Positions 1-7,509 of a stretch of 14,273 nt of DNA are shown here, one piece after another. The stretch lies in assembly GCA_934271365.1 (NCBI GenBank), contig CAKQRI010000041.1, forward strand, positions 1 through 14,273. The letters are read 5' to 3'. The notes below the pieces were generated by a model. That model had not been told where the DNA came from. It saw only the letters and a program-made list of their open reading frames with translations, and ran no database searches. Position 1 is the first letter of the stretch; each line of letters begins with the position of its first letter. The stretch comes from an uncultured Spirochaetales bacterium (GTDB lineage: Bacteria > Spirochaetota > Spirochaetia > Sphaerochaetales > Sphaerochaetaceae). The position numbers and the translations under genes are program-made.

Positions 1-546
1 ACATACGACTGCATCGATGTTGCCGTTAGCCAGATCCAGTACAGCTTCAGGAATTGCATCGAAGTTCTTGATGTTCTTGACTCCGGCATTCTGAGCTGCA
101 AAATGACCTGTTGTTCCATTCTGAACTCCGACAGTCTTTCCGATAAGCTCCTTTTCATTCTTGTACTGAGCACCGTCAGCCTTAACAAGAATAGCCTGAT
201 CAAGAGTGATGAAAGGCGTTCCGAAGTCCATTGTCTCCTTTCTTTCTTCTGTAACTGTTACACCTGATGCTACAGCATCATACATGCCAGTCTGAAGACC
301 TGCAAAGATTCCATCCCATGCAACATTCTTGAGCTCGACTTTGATTCCCATCTTCTCGCCGATAGCCCTTACAAGATCCATTTCGAATCCGACAATGTTT
401 CCTGATTCATCTACATATTCAAATGGAGGCCATTCTGCATTTGCTGCAATAACATATGTCTTCTCTGTATTTTCTTTTGAGCCATTTGCGAAAATAGGCA
501 TCATGATTAAAAGTGCAAGCACTGCAATAGTAACTATCTTTTTCAT
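1..546 (-). CDS. Amino-acid ABC transporter substrate-binding protein (partial, C-terminus outside window)
   Basis: Periplasmic solute-binding protein of the bacterial family 3 (SBP_bac_3), which captures polar amino acids for an ABC importer. The 182 visible codons begin with a signal peptide (MKK, then a hydrophobic stretch at about residues 4-18) ending in PIFANGSKE. There is no lipobox Cys, so I expect a soluble periplasmic protein cleaved near residue 20. The mature part shows the family pattern: AEWPPFEY (37-44), the signature-like GFEMDLVRAIGEKM (53-66), the AVASGVTVTEERKE segment (91-104) and FGTPF (108-112). The start is supported by AGGAG at 555-559, 8 nt upstream, and by a sigma70-type promoter at 580-609. 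Codon choice looks optimised, with only one ATA among the isoleucines. Permease and ATPase genes are presumably beyond the left edge. The family call is firm; the exact amino acid cannot be read from the sequence. Confidence 0.93.
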   Translation of the reverse strand, partial: MKKIVTIAVLALLIMMPIFANGSKENTEKTYVIAANAEWPPFEYVDESGNIVGFEMDLVRAIGEKMGIKVELKNVAWDGIFAGLQTGMYDAVASGVTVTEERKETMDFGTPFITLDQAILVKADGAQYKNEKELIGKTVGVQNGTTGHFAAQNAGVKNIKNFDAIPEAVLDLANGNIDAVVC

Positions 547-579
547 GTTTTTATCTCCTGTTATCCCTAACTTGCTCAC

Positions 580-609
580 GGTATAGCGCGAATATAAGCA
601 TCATGTCAA
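580..609 (-). promoter_or_regulatory. Sigma70-type promoter of the amino-acid binding protein gene
   Basis: On the minus strand there is a perfect -35 TTGACA (604-609), an 18-nt spacer and a -10 TATACC (580-585). The predicted start lies about 27 nt upstream of the ATG at 546, leaving room for the AGGAG ribosome site. Confidence 0.6.
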
Positions 610-612
610 TTG

Positions 613-626
613 TTTTATGCATAAAA
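613..626. promoter_or_regulatory. Perfect 14-bp palindrome just upstream of the -35 box (possible operator)
   Basis: TTTTATGCATAAAA is an exact inverted repeat ending 4 bp from the TTGACA of the binding-protein promoter. The position suits a regulator site, but AT-rich palindromes also arise by chance. I do not recognise it as the site of a named regulator. The remainder of the 549-776 intergenic region shows no gene and no convincing terminator for the MATE gene. Confidence 0.35.
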
Positions 627-776
627 ATACAAAAATAATGAATAAATTGAAATTTTATACTTTTATTTATCTCGCATTAGCAATGAGTTGTTTGTCAGCT
701 AATTCCTTAGCATGAAGAGATAAAACAGACCTTTTGCTATTTTTGAGAGTTTAATGGAATCAGTGAATATTTATAC

Positions 777-2147
777 TCATACATCTTCTTCTGTAAAAGG
801 TTTATCGATTACCTTTATTTTAGTTTTATAGATATATACAAAGAATACTATAGACATGAATAGTCCCATTGCTTCTGCGATAGGGAAAGAGAACCAGACC
901 ATATCGACGTTTCCGGTAATCAGTTTTAGGATGTAAGCAGCCGGAACAAGAATCACAAGCTGTCTTGCTATTGCGACAATCATTGAGGCCCATCCTGCTC
1001 CTGTTGCCTGATATGAAGCGCCTAGAGCAATTGATATAGATGCAGGAATGAAGCAGATTGATATTATCCTCAGCGCGGGGATTCCTATTCTCATCATATC
1101 TTCAGTTGCAGAGAACATGCTGAGAAGGAATGAAGGGAACATCTGGAATACTATGAATCCAGCTGTCATGATTGAGAACGCTATTGCAGATCCAAGCTTT
1201 ATTGTTCTCAGCATCCTCTCTTTTTCCCTTGCTCCATAGTTATATGCAATAATAGGTATCATGCCGGCATTAAGTCCGAAAACAGGCATGAATACAAATG
1301 ACTGGAGCTTAAAATACACTCCGAATACGGATACTGCAGTAGCTGAGAAGCTGATAAGTATCGAATTGAGGGCACTTACCATGAATGTTCCGATAGCATT
1401 TGTGATTATCGTAGGCAGTCCGACTTTATATATTTCTTTTACGAGTCGTCTTTCAAGCCTGAGGTTCCTGATGCTTATATGTATGAATCTGTTCTTCCTT
1501 ATAAAGAATAAAGCAAGACCTGCTGCTATTAACTGGCCGATAACAGTGGCAATTGCTGCACCTTTTACTCCAAGTGAGAAAACGAAGATGAAGATAGGGT
1601 CTAGTATTATATTTGCAATTGCTCCGCTCATCTGGATTATCATCGGATGCAGAGAATCTCCTGTGGCCTGCATGATGCGCTCTATTGTGATATCGATGAA
1701 TAGGCCAAATGAGAATACAGTGACTATTACAGCATAATCATTAGAGAGCTTCAGCAGCTCTTCGTCTTCTGTGAATAATGAAAGAAAGCTTCTTGAGAAG
1801 AAGAATCCTGCGATGGCAAATACCGCCCAGGTTACTATGGCAAGAGCCAGTCCGACTTCTGCAGTCGCTTCAGCTGTCTTATTGTCTCTCTCTCCGAGCT
1901 TTCGTGCGAGGTATGAATTCACACCGATTCCTGTGCCTATAGAGAATGCGATTAGAAGATTCTGGATAGGGAAGGCAAGCGATACAGCTGTCAGGGCAGT
2001 CTCAGATACCATTGCAACGAAGATTGAATCGACTATATTGTATAGGGCTTGGATAAGCATTGATGCCATCAGTGGAAGCGATATCTTCATGATAAGCTTT
2101 CCTATGGGTTCATATCCCATTATGTTCTTTTCTCTATGTTCAGTCAT
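777..2147 (-). CDS. MATE family efflux transporter (DinF/NorM superfamily)
   Basis: Multidrug and toxic-compound extrusion protein of the inner membrane, expected to export organic cations or drugs in exchange for Na+ or H+. The 456 residues match the usual length of 12-helix MATE proteins. The opening EPIGKL (13-18) and the first-helix motif QALYNIVDSIFVAMV (33-47, with Asp40) are hallmarks of the MepA-like branch. A second repeat with the same architecture begins near residue 235. The substrate cannot be predicted. The ATG at 2147 has no Shine-Dalgarno sequence, and a promoter lies only 8 bp upstream. An in-frame ATG at codon 10 (MGYEP) is the alternative start, but family members usually carry a few residues before this motif. 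The gene is divergent from the aspartokinase gene; no terminator is visible after it. Confidence 0.93.
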   Translation of the reverse strand: MTEHREKNIMGYEPIGKLIMKISLPLMASMLIQALYNIVDSIFVAMVSETALTAVSLAFPIQNLLIAFSIGTGIGVNSYLARKLGERDNKTAEATAEVGLALAIVTWAVFAIAGFFFSRSFLSLFTEDEELLKLSNDYAVIVTVFSFGLFIDITIERIMQATGDSLHPMIIQMSGAIANIILDPIFIFVFSLGVKGAAIATVIGQLIAAGLALFFIRKNRFIHISIRNLRLERRLVKEIYKVGLPTIITNAIGTFMVSALNSILISFSATAVSVFGVYFKLQSFVFMPVFGLNAGMIPIIAYNYGAREKERMLRTIKLGSAIAFSIMTAGFIVFQMFPSFLLSMFSATEDMMRIGIPALRIISICFIPASISIALGASYQATGAGWASMIVAIARQLVILVPAAYILKLITGNVDMVWFSFPIAEAMGLFMSIVFFVYIYKTKIKVIDKPFTEEDV

Positions 2148-2155
2148 AACAAGTC

Positions 2156-2184
2156 TTAATAAGGTAATATAAAATATAAGTCAA
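2156..2184 (-). promoter_or_regulatory. Promoter of the MATE gene, very close to the start codon
   Basis: On the minus strand, TTGACT (2179-2184) and TATTAA (2156-2161) are separated by exactly 17 nt. Transcription would begin about at 2149-2147, at or within 2 nt of the ATG, so the mRNA would be leaderless or nearly so. This agrees with the missing ribosome-binding site. Confidence 0.45.
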
Positions 2185-2317
2185 TAAGCTGCTGCATTTT
2201 CTGCGGCATGATACCAGATGTCTGCTGAATCATGATAAGCTCCTATAATTTTAAGAGTGGTATATTGATGGAATCCTATGATGAATATAAACTCTATATA
2301 GTTTTGGGAGATTTTAT

Positions 2318-3616
2318 ATGATTGTCTGCAAATTCGGTGGCTCAAGTGTTGCAAATGCTGCTCAGATAAAGAAGGTTAAGGCTATTCTCAATCAGGATGA
2401 AAGACGTCAGATTGCTGTCGTATCTGCACCTGGAAAGCGTAACAAGGATGATGAGAAGATCACGGATCTTCTATATGAATCAAATAGGCTTGTCCAGAAA
2501 GGCCAGAGCTGCAGACCTGTATTCCAGAAGATACAGAAGAGATTCCTGGAGATTGCAGAAGAGCTTTCCCTTCCAACCGAAGAGCTTTCAGATGCTCTTG
2601 ATGAAGTAAGGCGCAATATCGACGCAGGCAGAGGAGAGAACTATGCAGCATCTCGTGGCGAATATCTTTCTGCTAAGCTGATCAGCCAGGCTCTTGGCTG
2701 GGAGTTTTTGGATGCTGAGTCAGTGATTGTAATAAACAGCGATTCTACAGTCAATGAAGCCAGCTATGACAATCTCAGGGCTATGGTTGTACCAGGAAAG
2801 AAATATGTAATACCTGGCTTCTATGGTAAGAGCGAGCATGGCGAGATAAAGACATTCACCCGCGGTGGCTCTGATGTCACAGGTGCAATTGCATCAAGGG
2901 CTTTAGATGCAGAGCTATATGAGAACTGGACAGATGTATCTGGTGTGTATAGTGCGGATCCTAGAATCGTAGAGAATGCAAAAGTCATTGAGAGCATGTC
3001 ATACAAGGAAGTAAGAGAGCTGTCTGAGGTCGGAGCTTCTGTGTTCCATGAAGAAGCAATAGCTCCTGTTGTTCCAAAAGGAATTGCAATAAACATAAAG
3101 AATACGAATAAGCCAGAAGATAAGGGCACAATGATTCTCCAGAGCGTTGAAGGCACAGGGCTCTGCGGAGTTTCTGCTAAAGGCGGACTTTCTGCAATAA
3201 AGCTATCAAAGCTGATGCTATTCAAGAAGAGAGGAATGAGGCATGCGCTTCTGACTATGCTTCAGATTTATGGAATACGTCCATGCTATTCACTTTTTGG
3301 AATTGACTCCCTTACCTGGTATTTTGACTCTAAGATGGCATCAGATAGTGTTTGTGAATCGATGTGCGATCGCCTGAAGAAGGAGTTTGAACTTGATTCT
3401 GTTTCTGTAGAGCATGGTTTTGCTATCATGGGTCTTGTCGGAGAGCATATGGATAAGTCTTCAGACTTCGTTGATGCGCTTTCTGCATTAAGGGAGAGTG
3501 ATATAGAGATTGCTTCTGTAAGCTATGGAGTCAGTGAGGTCACATGCCTGATCGGGATAAGGGAAGAGGATAAGAACAGAGCTGTTAAAGCGGTATATGA
3601 GAAGCTTTTCAGATAA
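2318..3616 (+). CDS. lysC: Aspartate kinase (aspartokinase III / YclM-like)
   Basis: Phosphorylates L-aspartate with ATP, the first step toward lysine, threonine, methionine and diaminopimelate. Visible kinase motifs are KFGGSS (5-10, ATP/aspartate site), VVSAPGKR (34-41), ASRGEYLSAKL (111-121) and FTRGGSDVTGA (180-190). The C-terminal portion from about residue 293 has the length and pattern of paired ACT regulatory domains, so feedback control by lysine and/or threonine is expected. The SAPGKR and FTRGGSD forms resemble the YclM branch of Bacillus. At 432 aa it is a monofunctional enzyme, with no homoserine dehydrogenase domain. GGGAG at 2306-2310 supports the ATG. A TATAAT hexamer lies at 2244-2249 but lacks a good -35 partner. 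No riboswitch-sized leader is present. The gene stands alone and is followed by an intrinsic terminator. Confidence 0.95.
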   Translation: MIVCKFGGSSVANAAQIKKVKAILNQDERRQIAVVSAPGKRNKDDEKITDLLYESNRLVQKGQSCRPVFQKIQKRFLEIAEELSLPTEELSDALDEVRRNIDAGRGENYAASRGEYLSAKLISQALGWEFLDAESVIVINSDSTVNEASYDNLRAMVVPGKKYVIPGFYGKSEHGEIKTFTRGGSDVTGAIASRALDAELYENWTDVSGVYSADPRIVENAKVIESMSYKEVRELSEVGASVFHEEAIAPVVPKGIAINIKNTNKPEDKGTMILQSVEGTGLCGVSAKGGLSAIKLSKLMLFKKRGMRHALLTMLQIYGIRPCYSLFGIDSLTWYFDSKMASDSVCESMCDRLKKEFELDSVSVEHGFAIMGLVGEHMDKSSDFVDALSALRESDIEIASVSYGVSEVTCLIGIREEDKNRAVKAVYEKLFR

Positions 3617-3633
3617 GCCTGCTTTTCTCATAG

Positions 3634-3667
3634 TCTCTGCTATGTTTCAATAGCAGGGATTTTTTTT
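3634..3667 (+). terminator. Strong intrinsic terminator after aspartokinase
   Basis: Stem of about 10 bp: TCTCTGCTAT (3634-3643) pairs with ATAGCAGGGA (3650-3659) with one G-U pair. It closes a 6-nt loop and is followed by eight T (3660-3667). It ends only 19 bp before the GH43 start codon. Confidence 0.88.
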
Positions 3668-3672
3668 GATTC

Positions 3673-3680
3673 AGAGGAGG
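3673..3680 (+). promoter_or_regulatory. Shine-Dalgarno site that fixes the GH43 start
   Basis: AGAGGAGG lies 6 nt before the ATG at 3687. The in-frame TTG at 3666 sits in the terminator T-tract and upstream of this site, so the ATG is the real start. Confidence 0.8.
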
Positions 3681-3686
3681 AAGCGA

Positions 3687-5201
3687 ATGATAGCAGAGAA
3701 CCCCATCTTAAGAGGATTCAATCCCGATCCATCTATCTGCAGGAAAGGTGATGATTATTATCTTGTGACATCCTCATTTGAGTTCTTTCCATCTATTCCT
3801 GTATATTATTCAAAGGACCTCGTTAACTGGCGTCAGATAGGAAGTGCAGGAGATGATCCTGAGCTGTTTGGCCTATCACACTGCAGGAGCAGCAAGGGCG
3901 TATATGCATCAACGATAAGATATAATCCATCTGATGATCTCTTCTATATAGTCACGACTATTGTCCATAATGATGATTACTGCATGAATGAGAGCTTCTT
4001 CATCACAGCTTCAGATCCTGCTGGACCTTGGTCTTGTAAGCATGCGGTGAAGGATGCGGAGGGGATAGATCCCTCTATCTTCTTTGAGAATGGCAGGGTA
4101 TATTATGTAGGAAACCGGAGAATCTCTCCCGAGATAAAGGGAAAGCGTCATATATGGATAGCCGAGCTTGATATTGAATCCGGAGCGCTATCTGGAAAGA
4201 AGGATATCCTATCTGATGGTGCCCTTTATAATGCATTATGTCCTGAGGGACCTCATATCTATAAGAAGGATGGCTATTATTATCTGCTGATTGCAGAAGG
4301 AGGATCTGGAGAGAATCATGCTGTAACGGTATTCCGCAGCCAGGATATATTTGGCCCCTATGAGGGAAATCCAAGAAATCCAGTGCTTACGCATAGGATG
4401 CTTTCAAGGCACAGCGAATTCTTATGCATAGGCCATGCAGATATCATAGAAGCCCCAGATGGAAGCTGGGCCGCTTTTGCACTTGGTGTAAGGGCATATG
4501 GGGAAGCGGGCATTCGCAATTTAGGCAGAGAGACCTTCATCACACCTGTTATATGGGAGGATGGATGGCCTGTATTCTCACCTGATACAGGGAAGATAGA
4601 AAAGAGATACGATCTTCCATGGAAGAGTGAAGATCCTTGCTGCAGGTACAGAAGCTATAATGGATTTCCATTAGGTGCTCTGTTTCTGAGAGCTCCTCAT
4701 GGAAGGATTCCTGAATATAGAGATGGTGTATATAGGCTGCCACTGCTTCCTCAATCAATATCATCAGATGAGTTCTGCTCTTTTGTCGGATTCAGGCAGA
4801 AAGAGAAGCGTTATTCAATTGAGACCGAAATGGAATTCTCCACAGCATCTCAATATGAGAGTGCAGGGCTTGCTGTATATATGACAGGAAATGCCTATTT
4901 CCTTTTCATGAGAACAGCCAGTGGACTATGCATATCTTCTCCATCTGGAATAATAGAGCATAAGCATTCAGAGCTTCCGGATAGGATATCCCTTAGGATA
5001 GAGTGTCTTGGGCTTGATTATGTCTGCAGCTATAAGATGGATGGCTGCTGGATCCAGTTTGGCCCGGTGCTTTCAGGAAGGATGCTATCTGGATCTCTTT
5101 GCTACACAGGTGCGGTAATGGCACTCTATGCAACATCATCAGGAACTGAAAGCAGAGGCTATGCATATTTCAGAGAGCTCACACTCAGTTCTGGTAATTG
5201 A
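3687..5201 (+). CDS. Glycoside hydrolase family 43 (beta-xylosidase / alpha-L-arabinofuranosidase-like)
   Basis: Predicted inverting glycosidase acting on xylo- or arabino-oligosaccharides. The protein has 504 aa from the ATG chosen by its ribosome site and no signal peptide, so it should act in the cytoplasm on imported oligosaccharides. The five-bladed propeller domain spans about residues 4-300. NPILRGFNPDPS (5-16) carries the general base Asp14, EGIDPSIFF (125-133) the pKa-tuning Asp128, CPEGPH (185-190) the catalytic acid Glu187, and GHADIIEAPDGSW (249-261) the conserved His250. The remaining ~190 residues fit the beta-sandwich found at the C-terminus of XynB-type GH43 enzymes. All expected catalytic residues are present. 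The exact sugar preference is not readable. Isoleucine ATA codons are frequent, unlike msmX nearby. The 3' end overlaps the choloylglycine hydrolase gene tail-to-tail by 17 bp. No independent promoter is obvious. Confidence 0.93.
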   Translation: MIAENPILRGFNPDPSICRKGDDYYLVTSSFEFFPSIPVYYSKDLVNWRQIGSAGDDPELFGLSHCRSSKGVYASTIRYNPSDDLFYIVTTIVHNDDYCMNESFFITASDPAGPWSCKHAVKDAEGIDPSIFFENGRVYYVGNRRISPEIKGKRHIWIAELDIESGALSGKKDILSDGALYNALCPEGPHIYKKDGYYYLLIAEGGSGENHAVTVFRSQDIFGPYEGNPRNPVLTHRMLSRHSEFLCIGHADIIEAPDGSWAAFALGVRAYGEAGIRNLGRETFITPVIWEDGWPVFSPDTGKIEKRYDLPWKSEDPCCRYRSYNGFPLGALFLRAPHGRIPEYRDGVYRLPLLPQSISSDEFCSFVGFRQKEKRYSIETEMEFSTASQYESAGLAVYMTGNAYFLFMRTASGLCISSPSGIIEHKHSELPDRISLRIECLGLDYVCSYKMDGCWIQFGPVLSGRMLSGSLCYTGAVMALYATSSGTESRGYAYFRELTLSSGN

Positions 5202-6159
5202 TATCCTGTTCCATTATGAGAGGGTACTGGATGAGATTATCTGATTCAAGATTCTCTCTGTTCATGTCCACAGCATTTATCCTCGAGTTGTCATATGTCT
5301 TATAGTAATATATTCCCTTGGAGCAGTTGATGCATGAAGAATATACTGTAATCTCATATTCTCCTTCTCCGAATATCACAGCGCCTCTCTGCTGATCCAC
5401 AGAGCCTAGGATATGGAAGAACTGTGATACTGATCCCATCTCGCTTTTCTCTGATACGCTGTTTAATCTGGTAAATGCGCATTTTACGAATCTGGACATC
5501 GAAGACAGATCACCTGGCAGGCCTATAGCTCCAAGGCCTTTGCAGTATATATCCATAGAAAGCTTATCGGAGAATGTGTTTTCGCCATCCTCTGGAGAAA
5601 GCCCCCTATAATTATTCAGATTGAAGAGCTGCAGCGGAAACTCCGGATTGTTCGTCAGTACCTCGGGCTGATTATCATAAATGAATAATCCTCTTTCTGT
5701 CTGCTCAACTGTTATTGATCCATTTTTATCAGAGATCATCCAATGCAGTGTAGCTGCCTTAATCCCTGGTGCAAACTCATCATCGGTCAGATTTGCATCA
5801 GAAAGGATATTCTTCGCCTCTGCCACTGTATCAGCATTGGAAAGAAGCCATGGAATGAATTCATATACGGCTACATTCCTCTTGCCATTGATAGGCTTAT
5901 TGAAATTGGCATTTCCAGGAAAGTTCAGCCCTGCAATTGCAAGCCCTGATTCGTTTGCTGCATCAAAGTATAGAGGTGTATCATTCATTACGACAGCCAT
6001 TCCGATTATGGCCCTGTGGCTTTTCATATCGCCTTCATAGAGAAAGTGGAAAGGGTAGTTTCTCGGAGTGATGACTATCCTCTCTCCCTGCCATGCTCCA
6101 AGGTCAAGATTCCGTCCGAAATAGAAATCATCTGTTCTATAGACTGTTGCTGTGCACAT
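5185..6159 (-). CDS. bsh: Choloylglycine hydrolase family protein (bile salt hydrolase-like)
   Basis: N-terminal-nucleophile amidase of the family that includes bile salt hydrolase and penicillin V acylase. Removal of Met1 would expose the nucleophile Cys2. The other known active-site positions can be matched: Arg16 and Asp19 in GRNLD, Asn79 in GLNFPG, Asn171 in VLTNNPEF, and Arg223 in LPGDLSSMSRF. The length (324 aa) and the late GIYYYKTYDN...INAVDMN segment (282-300) resemble Clostridium perfringens bile salt hydrolase as I remember it, so deconjugation of glyco- or tauro-bile acids is the leading guess. A penicillin V acylase or another amidase is possible. There is no signal peptide, so it is likely cytoplasmic. 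The start is backed by AGGAGGAG (6165-6172). It lies downstream of msmX on the same strand but behind a terminator. Its 3' end overlaps GH43 by 17 bp. Confidence 0.92.
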   Translation of the reverse strand: MCTATVYRTDDFYFGRNLDLGAWQGERIVITPRNYPFHFLYEGDMKSHRAIIGMAVVMNDTPLYFDAANESGLAIAGLNFPGNANFNKPINGKRNVAVYEFIPWLLSNADTVAEAKNILSDANLTDDEFAPGIKAATLHWMISDKNGSITVEQTERGLFIYDNQPEVLTNNPEFPLQLFNLNNYRGLSPEDGENTFSDKLSMDIYCKGLGAIGLPGDLSSMSRFVKCAFTRLNSVSEKSEMGSVSQFFHILGSVDQQRGAVIFGEGEYEITVYSSCINCSKGIYYYKTYDNSRINAVDMNRENLESDNLIQYPLIMEQDINYQN

Positions 6160-6206
6160 AATGTCTCCTCCTGATTTATAAATTAATAAAATGACTTTAT
6201 GAAGGC

Positions 6207-6240
6207 AAACAAAAACAGGGCATCATGAATGATACCCTGC
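6207..6240 (-). terminator. Intrinsic terminator of msmX
   Basis: On the minus strand, CAGGG (6239-6235) and CCCTG (6220-6216) pair. The stem is extended by ATCAT/ATGAT after one mismatch, around a small loop, and is followed by TTTTTGTTT (6215-6207). It separates msmX from the choloylglycine hydrolase gene. Confidence 0.75.
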
Positions 6241-6257
6241 ATTATATCCTCTCTGGA

Positions 6258-7352
6258 TTAGCGGATTCTGAGTTCTGTCTCGAGATCGAAGAAGCGTGCC
6301 TTCTCCATGTCTACGATGAGAGCTACTGGTTCGCCAACTGAAGGAACAACAGATGGATCAATCTTACCAACGATGTTAGCACCGTCTGTAGCAACATATA
6401 CCTGTGTCTCACTTCCGAGAGGCTCAACAACAGAAACGTTACCATTGATTGTCTTTCCATCCTGAGGATGATGGCTGTATTCAACGTCTTCTGGTCTGAT
6501 ACCGAAAGTAACCTCTTTGCCCTTATATGGAGCAAGGAACTTAGCCTGAGCATCAGTAACGTCGAGGCTGAATGACTTTGACTTGAGCTTGAGCTTTCCG
6601 CCTGCTTCTTCAACCTTAACAACCATGAAGTTCATTGGAGGTGAACCGATGAAGCCAGCAACAAACTTGTTGTCTGGATCATTGTAGAGTTCCATAGGAC
6701 CACCGATCTGCTGGATTACGCCGAGCTTCATTACAACAATCTTATCAGCCATTGTGAGTGCTTCAACCTGGTCATGAGTTACATAGATCATTGTTGCCTG
6801 GAGTCTGTGGTGGAGGCCTGAAATCTCAGCTCTCATCTGTACTCTCAGCTTAGCATCGAGGTTTGAAAGAGGCTCATCGAAGAGGAATACCTTAGGATTT
6901 CTGACGATAGCTCTACCTACAGCAACTCTCTGTCTCTGTCCGCCAGAAAGAGCCTTTGGCTTTCTTTCAAGAAGCATTTCGATGTCGAGGAGCTTAGCTG
7001 CTTCTCTTACTCTCTGATCAATCTCATCCTTAGGAAGCTTTCTGATCTTGAGTCCGAATGCCATGTTATCGTAAACAGTCATATGAGGATAAAGAGCATA
7101 GTTCTGGAATACCATTGCAATATCTCTATCCTTAGGAGGAATGTCGTTCATCAGCTTTCCGTCGATATAGAGCTCACCTGAAGAGATATCCTCAAGGCCA
7201 GCAACCATTCTGAGAGTTGTGGACTTACCACATCCTGATGGACCAACGAGAACAACAAATTCCTTATCTGCGATGTCAATGTTTACATTGTCTACGGCTT
7301 TTACGCCACCATCGTAGATCTTGCAGATGTTTACTAGTTTTACTTCTGCCAT
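6258..7352 (-). CDS. msmX: Sugar ABC transporter ATP-binding protein, MsmX/UgpC/MalK type
   Basis: Cytoplasmic ATPase subunit that powers carbohydrate ABC importers. It shows Walker A GPSGCGKST (37-45), Q-loop Gln83, signature LSGGQRQ (135-141), Walker B VFLFDE (155-160) and switch His193. A C-terminal TOBE/MalK-like regulatory region follows from about residue 235, including GIRPEDVEY. The 364-aa length is typical. No permease or binding-protein genes adjoin it, so it is probably a shared ATPase serving several importers, as MsmX does in Bacillus subtilis. AAAGGAG (7359-7365) supports the ATG. Codon choice is strikingly optimised: every isoleucine codon I checked is ATC or ATT, whereas neighbours use many ATA, which suggests high expression. 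The gene is divergent from a TetR-family regulator and ends in its own terminator. Family call firm, transported sugars unknown. Confidence 0.96.
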   Translation of the reverse strand: MAEVKLVNICKIYDGGVKAVDNVNIDIADKEFVVLVGPSGCGKSTTLRMVAGLEDISSGELYIDGKLMNDIPPKDRDIAMVFQNYALYPHMTVYDNMAFGLKIRKLPKDEIDQRVREAAKLLDIEMLLERKPKALSGGQRQRVAVGRAIVRNPKVFLFDEPLSNLDAKLRVQMRAEISGLHHRLQATMIYVTHDQVEALTMADKIVVMKLGVIQQIGGPMELYNDPDNKFVAGFIGSPPMNFMVVKVEEAGGKLKLKSKSFSLDVTDAQAKFLAPYKGKEVTFGIRPEDVEYSHHPQDGKTINGNVSVVEPLGSETQVYVATDGANIVGKIDPSVVPSVGEPVALIVDMEKARFFDLETELRIR

Positions 7353-7471
7353 TTGTTTCTCCTTTAAACAAGATGTTTATATGGTAAGACGTGTAATTTA
7401 GCCTTTTCAAGGAAAAAAGAAGACGAAAACACCAGAAAATACTTGAAAAACAGTAAAAAATAGGGTTTTAC

Positions 7472-7495
7472 TGACTATATATACTATATTGGTCA
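7472..7495. promoter_or_regulatory. 24-bp imperfect palindrome between msmX and tetR (candidate operator)
   Basis: The half-sites TGACTATATATA and TGACCAATATAG (reverse complement of 7484-7495) match at 9 of 12 positions. The element lies 14 bp upstream of the TetR-family gene start, in the divergent region. Its length and symmetry suit a TetR-type dimer site. AT-rich sequence weakens the case. Confidence 0.4.
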
Positions 7496-7509
7496 AATAA
7501 AGAAGTGTT

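Noticed and set aside
1771..2172. 133-aa plus-strand ORF opposite the MATE gene
   Set aside because: It is a shadow of a convincing MATE coding region, with no family motif and no ribosome site.
2148..2317. Lysine riboswitch before aspartokinase
   Set aside because: The leader is far too short, and none of the conserved riboswitch elements or a leader terminator is present.
3666..3686. TTG start extending the GH43 protein by seven residues
   Set aside because: The TTG lies in the T-tract of the upstream terminator, and the Shine-Dalgarno sequence AGAGGAGG lies downstream of it, correctly placed for the ATG at 3687.
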